Of a DNA stretch of 64,000 nucleotides, positions 34,895-42,900 are shown piece by piece. The first letter of the stretch is position 1, and the number at the start of each line of letters is the position of its first letter. A model generated the notes under the pieces. It was not told the origin of the DNA and made no database searches. It worked only from the letters and a program-made list of their open reading frames with translations. The position numbers and the translations under genes are program-made. Source of the DNA: Streptomyces specialis (GTDB lineage: Bacteria > Actinomycetota > Actinomycetes > Streptomycetales > Streptomycetaceae); assembly GCF_001493375.1 (NCBI RefSeq), contig NZ_LN929897.1, positions 704,754 through 768,753 of the forward strand, read 5' to 3'.

Positions 34895-35522
34895 GAAGTT
34901 CTTCTGGGCTGAGCGCCTTCAAAGCGCCCTCGGGGCTTTGCCTCCCGGCTGCGCCGCAGGTGAGAGGCTGTGCGGAGGCGCCGCCCCCGTTTTTCTGTTC
35001 GGCCTCGTGTGGCGCTTCGCCGTGCGGTGGGCGGAGGGTGGTTCGGGTCTCCACGATCTGGCCGGACTGTGGGTAGACGTGCCAGGTCTGCCAGGAGATG
35101 ACGTCGCCCACGCGTTGCGCGGTGAGCGCGGACAGCGCGTCCGGTGAGCCGGGGAACGCCCCGTACAGCGAGGCGGGGTGCGCGGCCAGTCGCTCGCGCA
35201 GCCGGGCGGCGCGGGGGGGGAACTCCCGGGGCTCGTGACACCGCAGCGCGGAGGTGAACCGGTAGGCCCAGCCGTCGATGTCCTCGGTGATGTCGGCGGG
35301 CGGCGGACCGCCGCCCGGCTGGTCCGGCAGGCAGGCGAGCGTTTCCGTCACCGGCCCGGCGACGACCTGGTGGGAGGCGCCCAGCAGCCGCAACTCGACG
35401 CTGACGCCGCCGAGTCGGACCGTGTTCACGGCAAGGGCCTCCCGGACGGGGGCCGTCAGGGAGAACGCGAGGTGGTCGGCGCTGGTGTCGAGGTAGGGAG
35501 CGGCGAGCCGGACCCGTTTCAC
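34887..35522 (-). CDS. DUF2617 family protein, tail altered by repeat sequence
   Basis: A 211-residue product from GTG 35522 (GGGGAG upstream). The DUF2617 core is clear: LAAPYLDTSADHLAFSL, VSVELRLLGASHQVVAG, DGWAYRFTSALRCHEPREFP, LYGAFPGSPDALSALTAQRV and ISWQTWHVYPQSGQIVET. Homologues end soon after this point. Here the frame continues about 45 residues through the 28-bp repeat (read as EQKNGGGASAQ) and into the sequence beyond, so the C-terminus has probably been changed by whatever created the repeat. Function is unknown; conserved in Streptomyces. Confidence 0.82.
   Translation of the reverse strand: MKRVRLAAPYLDTSADHLAFSLTAPVREALAVNTVRLGGVSVELRLLGASHQVVAGPVTETLACLPDQPGGGPPPADITEDIDGWAYRFTSALRCHEPREFPPRAARLRERLAAHPASLYGAFPGSPDALSALTAQRVGDVISWQTWHVYPQSGQIVETRTTLRPPHGEAPHEAEQKNGGGASAQPLTCGAAGRQSPEGALKALSPEELHG
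34968..34995 (+). repeat. 28-bp direct repeat, right copy (partial ppdK terminator)
   Basis: Matches 31028-31055 at 27 of 28 positions. It lacks the left stem arm and so cannot fold like the original terminator. It lies within the 3' part of the DUF2617 frame. See the left copy. Confidence 0.75.
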
Positions 35523-35636
35523 GTGCCGCTCCCCGGGCGCCTCGCGCGGTGGAACACCCCAAGTACAGGCCCCATCGGGCATCCCCCGGTCGGTCGGTCC
35601 GGCGTTGATCGGCGCCGAGTATGGCACACGGGGGAA

Positions 35637-35674
35637 CGCCCCGGCCCCGGGAAGGAGATCCCGGGGCCGGGGCG
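35637..35674. terminator. hairpin terminator downstream of the lipase gene
   Basis: A 16-bp perfect stem (35637-35652 with 35659-35674) and a 6-nt loop, 13 nt after the lipase stop in the minus direction. Confidence 0.82.
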
Positions 35675-35687
35675 TTCGCGAGTGGGC

Positions 35688-36929
35688 TCAGAACTGGCCG
35701 CAGTTGTTCGTCGCGGGCTGCCCGGCGAAGCGATCGGCCAGCCAGGCCGCGGAGTTGCCGGAGGCGGGGAGTGCCGCCGACGCGTGCGAGAGGAGGAACG
35801 GGAGGGTGTGCACGTCACGGAACTGGACGGTGGCGCCCAGCTCGCACCAGTCCCGCGCCATCTGCCTGCCCTGCTCGTAGGGGACGAGGTCGTCGGTCGG
35901 GGTGTGCTCGACGAGGGTCGGGACGGACGGGGCGATGTTCCCGATCCGCTGCTCCTCGACCACCGTGCTGTACGGCTCCTCGGCCAGGTACTCGGATATG
36001 GACCGGCCGTCGGCGGTCATGTCCTTGGTGTTGAGGAACGGGTACCGCAACGCGCCGTCGATCAGGCACAGTTCACCCGCCTCCTCCAGGGCCTGCCGGC
36101 CGCGGTCGTTGAGGAGCGAGTCGATGTCCAGGTCCGGGTACGCGGCCCGCGCCCCGTACACGGCCAGGCCGACGACGGCACCGGCGTAGCCGCCGTCCGC
36201 GCTCTCGCCCACGGCGGCGAGGTCGGCGGGCGGCGCGCCGACGTAGGCGCCCCGGACGTCCAGCTCGGGGGCGTAGGTGGCGGCGAGTTCGGCCGCGGCG
36301 GCGGAGGCGCCGCCGCCCTGCGAGTAGCCGGTGATGCCGACGGGACCGTCGGCGGGCAGGCCGGTGCCGGGCAGGTTCTGCGCGGCGCGGATCACGTCGA
36401 GCACGGCGTGGGCCTGCGGCTCGCGCATCATGTAGGTGTGGTCGCCGGGGGTGCCCAGACCCTGGTAGTCGGTCTGCGCGACGGCTATGCCCTTGTCGAG
36501 CAGCGGGTTGATGAACAGCGAGTGGGCGATGGACAGCAGGTCCGCCTGGCCCTCGCCGGCCATGGTCTTGGACGGCGCGCACTGGTCGCCGGCGCCGACG
36601 GTGGGCGTCGCGTAGGCGACGATGGGCCGGGGGCCGGGGCCGGTCCAGGGCTTGTCGGGGACGAGGACGGTGCCGGTGACGGCCATGGGCTGGTCGTCGA
36701 TGTCCCGCGAGAGGTACATGATGCGGGTGGCCGTCGCGCCGTTGTAGGTGGACGGCTCGGACTTGATCACGTCGCCGGGCTGGCCGGCCGGCAGGGGTGA
36801 GGGGGGTTGGTAGAACTCTTCCGAGGCGTCGGCCGTGGGGCCGCCGAGGACGAGGGCGGCCACGGCTCCGGCGGCGACCAGCACCGGGGCCATCGTGACG
36901 GCGATGCCACGTCGCATCGAACCGAGCAT
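35688..36929 (-). CDS. secreted lipase (LIP/PF03583 family)
   Basis: A 413-residue protein. The signal peptide MRRGIAVTMAPVLVAAGAVA...ADA has a likely cleavage site near TADASEE. It is followed by a secretory-lipase domain: GDVIKSEPSTYNGATATRIM, TGTVLVPDKPW, IAVAQTDYQGLGTPGDHTYM and the nucleophile elbow GITGYSQGGGAS. The acid is probably Asp in HTPTDDLVPY, and the His is probably in RDVHTLP. A C-terminal Cys pair (CLID, CGQF) may be bridged. ATG 36929 has GGAGAG 8 nt upstream. It probably hydrolyses triacylglycerol or ester substrates outside the cell. Confidence 0.88.
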   Translation of the reverse strand: MLGSMRRGIAVTMAPVLVAAGAVAALVLGGPTADASEEFYQPPSPLPAGQPGDVIKSEPSTYNGATATRIMYLSRDIDDQPMAVTGTVLVPDKPWTGPGPRPIVAYATPTVGAGDQCAPSKTMAGEGQADLLSIAHSLFINPLLDKGIAVAQTDYQGLGTPGDHTYMMREPQAHAVLDVIRAAQNLPGTGLPADGPVGITGYSQGGGASAAAAELAATYAPELDVRGAYVGAPPADLAAVGESADGGYAGAVVGLAVYGARAAYPDLDIDSLLNDRGRQALEEAGELCLIDGALRYPFLNTKDMTADGRSISEYLAEEPYSTVVEEQRIGNIAPSVPTLVEHTPTDDLVPYEQGRQMARDWCELGATVQFRDVHTLPFLLSHASAALPASGNSAAWLADRFAGQPATNNCGQF

Positions 36930-37289
36930 GAGGGGACTCTCCGTAGGCTTGTTACTGACGGGTCGGGCAGGTAGCAGGGTGGTGCGGGCCACGGAGGAGG
37001 TCAACACTCCGAACACGAAGACGTTCAAATCCCGTACCGCGCACAGCACTTTTGCGCTGGGGAGTGAGTGTCCGGCGGCGGGGCGGCGTCCGGCGGGTCT
37101 CCCGGGGGACGTCGCGGAATGCGCCGGGGGACGTTCGCGGCGGGGCGCCGGCATCTGCCCGGGGGCCACGCGGAGTGCGGAAGGGCGGCCCGGTCCGAGT
37201 CCTCGGCGTGGCACACGGTCACCGGCGCACGCGAGGGCGGTCACCGTGCGAGAACCGCGGGCAGAACTCGCGCGGGGCGGGGCGCGCCG
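36930..37289. other. intergenic, 360 bp, promoter side of the lipase gene
   Basis: No credible gene is seen. The half nearest the lipase is less G+C-rich and contains TTGACC on the minus strand (around 36998) that may belong to the lipase promoter, but no convincing -10 is placed. The half nearest the SDR (37075-37289) is G+C-rich and featureless, and contains the SDR stop region. Confidence 0.5.
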
Positions 37290-38213
37290 TCAGGCGCGGC
37301 CGGGGTAGCGGACGCCCGTCAGCTCCTCCGAGGCGTGCCAGAGCCGTTCGGCGATGGCGTCGTCCCGCGTCCAGGGCGCCCGCCGCGAAGCGCCGGGGCC
37401 GCCGCGCGGGGTGCGGCGGCCCAGGATGCCCGGGCCGGTGAACGAGTCGGGCGCGACATCGGGGGCGGTGGCCGCGAACAGCGTGGGCGCGGCGCCGACT
37501 TCGGGAGGGGACGCCATCAGCCGGTTGAGCAGGGCGGCGGCGCGCTCCTGAAGCGCGCTGCCCGCCATGCGCGGACCCTTGGCCTGCAACTCCGTCCGGG
37601 CGTAGCCGGGATGAACGGCGGCGGCCACCACGGTCGTGCCCCGCAGCCGCCGGGCCAACTCGTGCGTGAAAAGCAGGTTCGCCGTCTTGGAACGGCCATA
37701 GGCCAGCCAACGACCGTACTTCCGCTCGGCGTTGAGGTCACGCAGATCGATGTTGGCCATCCAGTGCAGCATGCTGGACACGGTCACCACGCGCCCGGCC
37801 GGGGCGGCGAGCAGGCTCTCCAGAAGCAGCCCGGTCAGGGCGAAGTGCCCCAAGTGGTTGACGCCGAACTGCGTTTCGAAACCGTCCGCCGTCCGGGAGC
37901 GCGGGATCGCCATCAGGCCCGCGTTGTTGACCAGGATGTCCAGGCGCCGTCCGCCCCAGTCACCGGCGAACGTCCGCACCGACGCCAAATCCGCCAGGTC
38001 CAGCAGCCTCAACTCGGCCTCGGCCTCGGGGACCTCGCCCAGCAACCGGTCCAGCGCGGCCTGCCCACGCCGCTGATCACGGCAGGCGAGCACCACGTGC
38101 GCACCGCGCCGTGCCAGCTCCAGCGCCGTGACGTACCCCAGGCCGCTGTTGGCTCCGGTGACCACGGCGGTGCGGGTCTTGAGATCGGGGATGTCGCGTA
38201 CGGTCCAGCCCAT
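37290..38213 (-). CDS. SDR family oxidoreductase (retinol dehydrogenase/WWOX-like)
   Basis: A 307-residue short-chain dehydrogenase. It has TAVVTGANSGLGYVTALELA (cofactor TGxxxGxG), VNNAGLM, VTVSSMLHW, and the catalytic YGRSKTANLLF (YxxxK). VHPGYARTELQ is typical of the group. The C-terminal ~60 residues are the longer tail seen in retinol-dehydrogenase-like SDRs. ATG 38213 is 7 nt downstream of TACGCT, a possible -10, so the transcript may be leaderless. A degenerate copy of its 5' region lies at 40142-40184. The substrate is unknown. Confidence 0.88.
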   Translation of the reverse strand: MGWTVRDIPDLKTRTAVVTGANSGLGYVTALELARRGAHVVLACRDQRRGQAALDRLLGEVPEAEAELRLLDLADLASVRTFAGDWGGRRLDILVNNAGLMAIPRSRTADGFETQFGVNHLGHFALTGLLLESLLAAPAGRVVTVSSMLHWMANIDLRDLNAERKYGRWLAYGRSKTANLLFTHELARRLRGTTVVAAAVHPGYARTELQAKGPRMAGSALQERAAALLNRLMASPPEVGAAPTLFAATAPDVAPDSFTGPGILGRRTPRGGPGASRRAPWTRDDAIAERLWHASEELTGVRYPGRA

Positions 38214-38519
38214 GGGCCCCAGCGTAGGCCAGATCCGGCCGGTCCGGGCCCTGCCTCGGGAAGGCGCGTGCACAGATCGTCAAGGACTCCGCCACCCATG
38301 ATCAAAGACTGTCGGACTGTTCCCTCTTAGCCTCGAACGGTCGCTCCCACGGGAGAGAAAGACAGAAACGGATCCGCGCGATCGCCGAGGGAACCCGGGA
38401 AACGCGCACGGCGAGGGCGGAATGGTCCCGCCGCATGCGCGCCGCGGACGACTTCGCTGACGCGCGGACCGGCCGGCGCCACGGCGCCTCCCCCCACGAC
38501 CTGCACGGGAAAAGAAAAC
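38214..38519. other. intergenic, 306 bp, between SDR and ACP genes
   Basis: Divergent promoter region. TACGCT near 38225 (minus) serves the SDR. On the plus strand TAGCCT at about 38328 could be a -10 for the ACP gene, with a long leader. No further gene is supported. Confidence 0.45.
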
Positions 38520-38759
38520 ATGAGTACGACAGATCAGCGAGTCCGCCGTCTTCTGGCCGACGAATTCGGGATTCCGGCCGACGCCATCGGCGCGGACCGG
38601 CGACTGCGCGAGCTGGCGCTCGACTCGCTCGCCCTGGAAGAACTGCGGACGATGGCCGAGGAGTGCTTCGACATCGATCTCACGGACGCCCGGATCAGCG
38701 CGCACGACACCTTCGGCGCCCTGGTGCACGTGATCGACTCCGCGAGGGCCGACGCGTGA
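38520..38759 (+). CDS. acyl carrier protein
   Basis: A 79-residue ACP with the phosphopantetheine attachment serine in ELALDSLALEEL (DSL motif, about Ser38) and helices II and III as in type II ACPs. ATG 38520 lies 8-9 nt after a GGGAAAAG-like site. The TGA (38757-38759) overlaps the GTG of the next gene (GTGA), so ACP and ketosynthase are translated together. With no malonyl transferase, chain-length factor or ketoreductase next to them, the pair is probably dedicated to one condensation, or works with enzymes encoded elsewhere. Confidence 0.93.
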   Translation: MSTTDQRVRRLLADEFGIPADAIGADRRLRELALDSLALEELRTMAEECFDIDLTDARISAHDTFGALVHVIDSARADA

Positions 38760-39997
38760 GGGCCCCCGGCACCCCGCCCTTCGCGGCGGCCATCACCGGA
38801 CTCGGCATCGTCAGCGCGGCCGGGATCGGGGCCAAGGCCACCTGGGACAGCGTCCTGCACGGCAGCGTCGGCCACATCACCAGGCTGCCCGCGCTGGCGG
38901 GTCTGCCACAGGACTTCCTCTACGACATACCGGACTTCGACGCCGACGCGGTACTGGGCCGTTCCCGCGCCCGGCAGATGGACCGCTTCGCCCAACTCGC
39001 CGTGGCCGCCGCCCGGGAGGCCCTCGCCGACGCGGGCCTGGAACCCTCCGACTGGGACGCCACCCGCGTCGCCGTCCTGGTGGGCAGCTCCCACGGCGGC
39101 CTGACCGTCTACGACGAGCAGACCCGCACGATGAACGACAAGGGCGATCGCCGCGTCTCCCCGCTCCTCACCCCGCTGAGTCTCCTCAACGCCGCGGCCG
39201 GCAGCGTCTGTCTGGACACCGGGGCCCGCGGGCCGAGCATGGGCCTCGCCGCCGCCTGCGCCTCCGGCGCCACCGCCATCGGCACCGCGCGCATGATGCT
39301 CCAGGCCGGACTGTGCGACATCGCCATCGCGGGCGGGGCCGAATCCATGCGCTCGCGCGCCCTGTTCGCCTCCTGCTGCCGGGCCCGCGCGGTCTCCACC
39401 CGCACCGGCGATCCGGCCGCGGCGCTGCGCCCGTTCGACGCCGACCGCGACGGCATGGTCAGCGGGGAAGGCGCCGGCATGCTCATCCTGGAGCGCCCCG
39501 AACACGCCCGCGCCCGGGGGGCGGACATCCGCGCCCTGGTGACCGGGTACGGCGCGTCCAGCGACGGCCACAGCCCCGCCGCCCCCGACCCGACGGGCGC
39601 CGGGATCGAGCGGGCGCTGCGCGATGCCCTGGCCGACGCCGGGCTGGCACCGTCCGACCTCGACATGGTCAACGCGCACGGCACCGCCACGATCGCCGGC
39701 GACGCCATCGAAGCCGCCATGCTGCACCGGGTACTTCCGCACCACCCGCCGGTGACCAGCACCAAGGCCGTCACGGGCCACACCCTGGGCGCGTCCGGCG
39801 CCATCGAGACGGCCCTGACCGTGCTCGCGATGGAAACGTCGGCGGTGCCACCGACGGCGAACCTCGAACGCCAGGACCCGGACGTCCACCTCGACATCCC
39901 CACCGGCCGCGCCCGGCCCGCGCGACTGGCCGCGGCGGCGAAGACCTCCCTGGGCTTCGGCGGCCACAACGCCGCCCTCGTCCTCACCCGCGCCTGA
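38756..39997 (+). CDS. beta-ketoacyl-[acyl-carrier-protein] synthase family protein (FabF-like)
   Basis: A 413-residue ketosynthase. The active-site Cys168 lies in GLAAACASGATAIG, the catalytic His residues in VNAHGTATIAGD and AVTGHTLGASG, and Gly-rich KTSLGFGGHNAALVL is the C-terminal motif. All catalytic residues are present, so it is a true condensing KS and not a chain-length factor. The GTG start overlaps the ACP stop. Sequence style fits KASII/FabF-like enzymes of specialised metabolism. The nearby TetR gene could regulate it. The product is unknown. Confidence 0.92.
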   Translation: MRAPGTPPFAAAITGLGIVSAAGIGAKATWDSVLHGSVGHITRLPALAGLPQDFLYDIPDFDADAVLGRSRARQMDRFAQLAVAAAREALADAGLEPSDWDATRVAVLVGSSHGGLTVYDEQTRTMNDKGDRRVSPLLTPLSLLNAAAGSVCLDTGARGPSMGLAAACASGATAIGTARMMLQAGLCDIAIAGGAESMRSRALFASCCRARAVSTRTGDPAAALRPFDADRDGMVSGEGAGMLILERPEHARARGADIRALVTGYGASSDGHSPAAPDPTGAGIERALRDALADAGLAPSDLDMVNAHGTATIAGDAIEAAMLHRVLPHHPPVTSTKAVTGHTLGASGAIETALTVLAMETSAVPPTANLERQDPDVHLDIPTGRARPARLAAAAKTSLGFGGHNAALVLTRA

Positions 39998-40017
39998 CCC
40001 GTTGGGAGTCACCGGTA

Positions 40018-40057
40018 CGGGGAACGGGATGGCCGGGCCCCGGCCACCCCGTTCCCC
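40018..40057. terminator. hairpin terminator downstream of the ketosynthase gene
   Basis: GGGGAACGGG...CCCGTTCCCC arms with a further TGGCC/GGCCA pairing form a long stem at 40018-40057, 21 nt after the ketosynthase stop. Confidence 0.75.
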
Positions 40058-40141
40058 CGCGCCACGGTGGGCGGTTGAACCGCCGACGTGCGAGGCTCGG
40101 GAATGCGAGGACGCCGCACCGACGCCAGGCCGGCCCGGCTC

Positions 40142-40184
40142 CAGCCGCTGTTGGCACCGGTGACCACCTGCGGGTCCTCAGACC
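40142..40184 (-). pseudogene. remnant of an SDR gene 5' region
   Basis: On the minus strand this reads VVTGANSGW, the cofactor motif of an SDR. The DNA aligns closely, with a few substitutions and a 3-nt gap, to 38141-38184 inside the SDR gene 2 kb to the left. No complete gene surrounds it. It is probably the scar of a duplication or of a second SDR gene lost between the ketosynthase and tetR. Confidence 0.6.
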
Positions 40185-40209
40185 GGACCCCGGCGCGGAC
40201 CCCGTCCGG

Positions 40210-40911
40210 TCAGCGCAGGCCCACGTCGCCGGCCATGCGCCGCACGGTGTGCGTGAAGAACTCCGTACGGGCGGCCACCACCACGCCGTTGAACTGGCCG
40301 AAGACCTCGAAGCCGACCAGGCCGATGAGTTGCGCCCACGACGCCACGAGTGCCGCCATCACCGGGCCCGGCAGGCCGGGCGCGTGCTCGGCGGCCAGCT
40401 CCTCCGCCTCGGCGCGCACCGGCCCGGGCGGCGGGTCCCCGGCGGGCTCGCCGAGGAGCCCGCTCAGCCGGGCCCGCTGGGCGACGGCGGCCAGGGCCAG
40501 CGGCACCCGGGTGCCCGGCCCGACGGTGTCGCGCGGTGCGGCGTAGCCCGGCACCGGCGTTCCGTGGATGAGCGCGTACTCATGCGGGTGGGCCAGGGCC
40601 CAGGCGCGGACGGCCAGGCAGACGGCGGTCCACCGGTCGGCGGGCGGCGCGTCGTCCGGCACGGCGGTGAGTGCCGCCTCGGCGGCCTCGCCCACGGCGT
40701 CGTAGGCGTCCACGATGAGCGCGGTGAGCAGGTCGTCGCGGCTCGGGAAGTACCGGTAGAGGGCGGACGAGACCATGCCCAGCTCGCGGGCGACCGCGCG
40801 CAGCGACAGTTTGGCCGCGCCCTCGGCGGCGAGCCGACGCCTGGCCTCCTCCTTGATGGCGGCGGTCACCTCGCGCCGCGCCCGTTCCCTGGCTCCCTGG
40901 ATGGCGGTCAT
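40210..40911 (-). CDS. TetR/AcrR family regulator with WHG-type C-terminal domain
   Basis: A 233-residue regulator from ATG 40911. The HTH is LSLRAVARELGMVSSALYRY followed by FPSRDDLLTALIVDAY. The C-terminal domain contains AWALAHPHEYALIHGTPVPG, the signature of the TetR_C WHG group. It is divergent from a deazaflavin-type nitroreductase gene, with a perfect 6-1-6 palindrome (40953-40965) 41 nt upstream of its start. Autorepression and control of the divergent gene are expected; the inducer is unknown. Confidence 0.9.
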   Translation of the reverse strand: MTAIQGARERARREVTAAIKEEARRRLAAEGAAKLSLRAVARELGMVSSALYRYFPSRDDLLTALIVDAYDAVGEAAEAALTAVPDDAPPADRWTAVCLAVRAWALAHPHEYALIHGTPVPGYAAPRDTVGPGTRVPLALAAVAQRARLSGLLGEPAGDPPPGPVRAEAEELAAEHAPGLPGPVMAALVASWAQLIGLVGFEVFGQFNGVVVAARTEFFTHTVRRMAGDVGLR

Positions 40912-40952
40912 GCGGGCCAGTCTGCCATCCCTTGGAGCGTTGACCAATAATG

Positions 40953-40965
40953 AGAGCAGTGCTCT
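40953..40965. promoter_or_regulatory. TetR operator AGAGCAGTGCTCT
   Basis: A perfect 13-bp palindrome in the divergent region between tetR and the nitroreductase gene. This AGAGCA-N-TGCTCT type is common in front of WHG-domain TetR regulators. TTGACC at 40940-40945 just upstream could be a -35 element toward the nitroreductase. Confidence 0.7.
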
Positions 40966-41071
40966 TGTTCTTCTGTGTCAAAGCGGGCATGCTGGGGCAT
41001 GTGGAGAGCGTTGCTCGCGGATGTGAGCACCGCTTCGATGAGTGACACGAGCACGGAAGGACCGGGAAGAG

Positions 41072-41524
41072 ATGAGCGAGTCCCACGTCAAGAGGCCCGG
41101 CTGGGTCACGAGGAACGTCGTCAACCGCCTCGTCGCCTGGCTCACCCGGCGCGGCGTCAGCGTATGGGGCTCCCGGGTCCTCGCCGTGCGCGGGCGCAAG
41201 AGCGGCGAGTGGCGCCGCACCCCGGTCAATGTGCTGACCCTGGAGAGCGGTCAGTATCTGGTCGCCCCGCGCGGTCACGTCCAGTGGACCCACAACATGC
41301 GGGCAGCGGGCGGCGGTGAACTCCACCTCGGGAAGACGGTGGAGCATTTCACGGCCGAGGAGATCCCCGACGACGAGAAGCCGGAGTTGTTGCGTGCCTA
41401 TCTCAAGCGTTGGAAGGCGGAGGTCGGGGTCTTTTTCCGCGGCGTCGGCCCTGATTCCCCGGAGGAGGACCTGCGTCGCATCGCCCCCGACCACCCCGTT
41501 TTCCGTATCACGGTCGGCGGTTGA
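41072..41524 (+). CDS. nitroreductase/deazaflavin-dependent (DDN family, F420) oxidoreductase
   Basis: A 150-residue split-beta-barrel protein of the Ddn family. VLAVRGRKSGEWRRTPVNVL is the family's cofactor-phosphate-binding segment, followed by YLVAPRGHVQWTHNMRAAGG. Relatives bind coenzyme F420 and reduce or hydride-transfer to small aromatic or ketone substrates. ATG 41072 is taken as the start because the conserved part begins soon after; the upstream GGAAGG spacing is loose. It is divergent from the WHG TetR regulator and probably its target. Confidence 0.88.
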   Translation: MSESHVKRPGWVTRNVVNRLVAWLTRRGVSVWGSRVLAVRGRKSGEWRRTPVNVLTLESGQYLVAPRGHVQWTHNMRAAGGGELHLGKTVEHFTAEEIPDDEKPELLRAYLKRWKAEVGVFFRGVGPDSPEEDLRRIAPDHPVFRITVGG

Positions 41525-41537
41525 ACCCGCCGCCTGT

Positions 41538-41825
41538 TCAGACTCCGTCGAGAATCAGGACCTTGCCCTTGGTGTTGCGCAGCCGGATCGGAAGGATTTC
41601 CTGGTAGGCGTCCGAGGCGTACCAGGCACGGATGGCCTCGACGCTCGGGAATTCGAGGACACCGATGAAGCCGGAACTCTCCCCGTCGAGCACCTCGACC
41701 GGCGCGCCCCGCACCACGTACTTCCCGCCGTGCGGCTCGATGGTCGAAACCAGCCTGGCGCTGTATTCGCCCAACTCCGCGGGGTCCCCCGTCAATTGCG
41801 CTTCAGCAATCACATAAGCGGTCAT
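41538..41825 (-). CDS. DUF1330 domain-containing protein
   Basis: A 95-residue dimeric ferredoxin-fold protein: TAYVIAEAQLTGDPAELGEY, GGKYVVRGAPVEVLDG, and GVLEFPSVEAIRAWYASDAY followed by QEILPIR. This pattern defines DUF1330. There is no clear ribosome-binding site; TACAGT lies 8 nt upstream of the ATG, so a leaderless message is possible. The gene is convergent with the nitroreductase (13 nt between stops). The catalytic role of the family is not established. Confidence 0.88.
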   Translation of the reverse strand: MTAYVIAEAQLTGDPAELGEYSARLVSTIEPHGGKYVVRGAPVEVLDGESSGFIGVLEFPSVEAIRAWYASDAYQEILPIRLRNTKGKVLILDGV

Positions 41826-41928
41826 GAAAACGACTGTAGCCGGGTGGAACGGGCCCACGTATGTCACTTTCTTCCAAGGTGACAGCGGCCGAACTGGCGG
41901 CCCCGGCAACAGCCTTCGGAACCCCTTG

Positions 41929-42771
41929 TCAATTCCCCCCAACGCGGAACGCGTCGGCGTGTGCCTTCGCCCACTGGCGGAACGTCCTCGGCTCGTGCCC
42001 GGTCACCTCGCGCACCGTCGGGTACACCGTCTGCTCGTCCACGAGCCCGTCCACGAAGAAGGCGAAGAACGCGTCCACGTACGCGGCGGGCATGCTCGCG
42101 CTCATCTCGGCGCGCGCCTCCTCGTCGCTCAGCCCCTCGCAGCGCAGGTCCCGCCCCAACTCCTCGGCCAGCACCGCGACCTGCTCGGCGGGCAGCAGCG
42201 GCTCCGGACCGGTGAGGTCGTAAACGGCGCCCTCGTGCCCGTCGTTCATCAGGGCCGCCACCGCGACGGCCGCGATGTCCGCCGGGTCGATCGACGCGGT
42301 CGGCACCTCGGCGAACGGCACCCGCACCACGTCCCCCTTCTCCAACTGCGGTATCCAGCGCAGGGCGTTGGACATGAACGACCTCGGCCGCAGGAACGTC
42401 CACGGCAGCCCGGAGTTCTCCACGGCCTGCTCGGAGAGGATCATGTAGCGCGCGACCGCGTTCTCCAGATCCCCGGTCTCCGCCGAACCGCCCGACAGCA
42501 GCACCACCCGCTCCACACCGGCCCGCAGGGCGAGGCCGCAGGTGCCCGCCAGCCCCTCGTACCCCGGCAGCAGGAACAACGCCCGCACCCCGGCCAGCGC
42601 GTCGGTCAGCGACGCGGGCTCGTTCAGGTCACCGCCGACCGCCTCCGCACCGGCCGGCAGGCTCGCCCGCGCCGGATCGCGCACCAGCGCCCGCACCGGC
42701 TCCCCGGCACCGGCCAGCGCGGCGACGACCTCGGCCCCCACGTTCCCCGTCGCACCCGTCACCAGATACAT
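41929..42771 (-). CDS. NAD(P)H-binding NmrA/SDR-like protein
   Basis: A 280-residue atypical SDR. The N-terminus MYLVTGATGNVGAEVVAAL carries the GxxGxxG cofactor motif. LPWTFLRPRSFMSNALRWIP and ASIDPADIAAVAVAAL are typical of the NmrA/azoreductase-like group, which often lacks the YxxxK pair. EGAVYDLTGPEPLLPAEQ follows. It may be a redox sensor or a quinone/azo reductase. It lies 103 nt upstream of DUF1330 on the same strand. The 5' flank runs into the third artefact (42901-43055), so its promoter neighbourhood is uncertain. Confidence 0.85.
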   Translation of the reverse strand: MYLVTGATGNVGAEVVAALAGAGEPVRALVRDPARASLPAGAEAVGGDLNEPASLTDALAGVRALFLLPGYEGLAGTCGLALRAGVERVVLLSGGSAETGDLENAVARYMILSEQAVENSGLPWTFLRPRSFMSNALRWIPQLEKGDVVRVPFAEVPTASIDPADIAAVAVAALMNDGHEGAVYDLTGPEPLLPAEQVAVLAEELGRDLRCEGLSDEEARAEMSASMPAAYVDAFFAFFVDGLVDEQTVYPTVREVTGHEPRTFRQWAKAHADAFRVGGN

Positions 42772-42900
42772 CGCGTTTCCCCTTCCCCCCCACGGTCACG
42801 GCGGCCGACCCCGCCGCGCTCCGCACCCTACGGGCAAAGCTTCACCGCGAGTGCCGATGGCGCGGACGCCGAGATTCCGAGGCCCGTCCCCGGGGGCGGG

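Noticed and set aside
31028..34995. A complete integrative element
   Set aside because: Direct repeats are present but there is no integrase, excisionase, replication or transfer gene, so it is reported only as a possible insertion.
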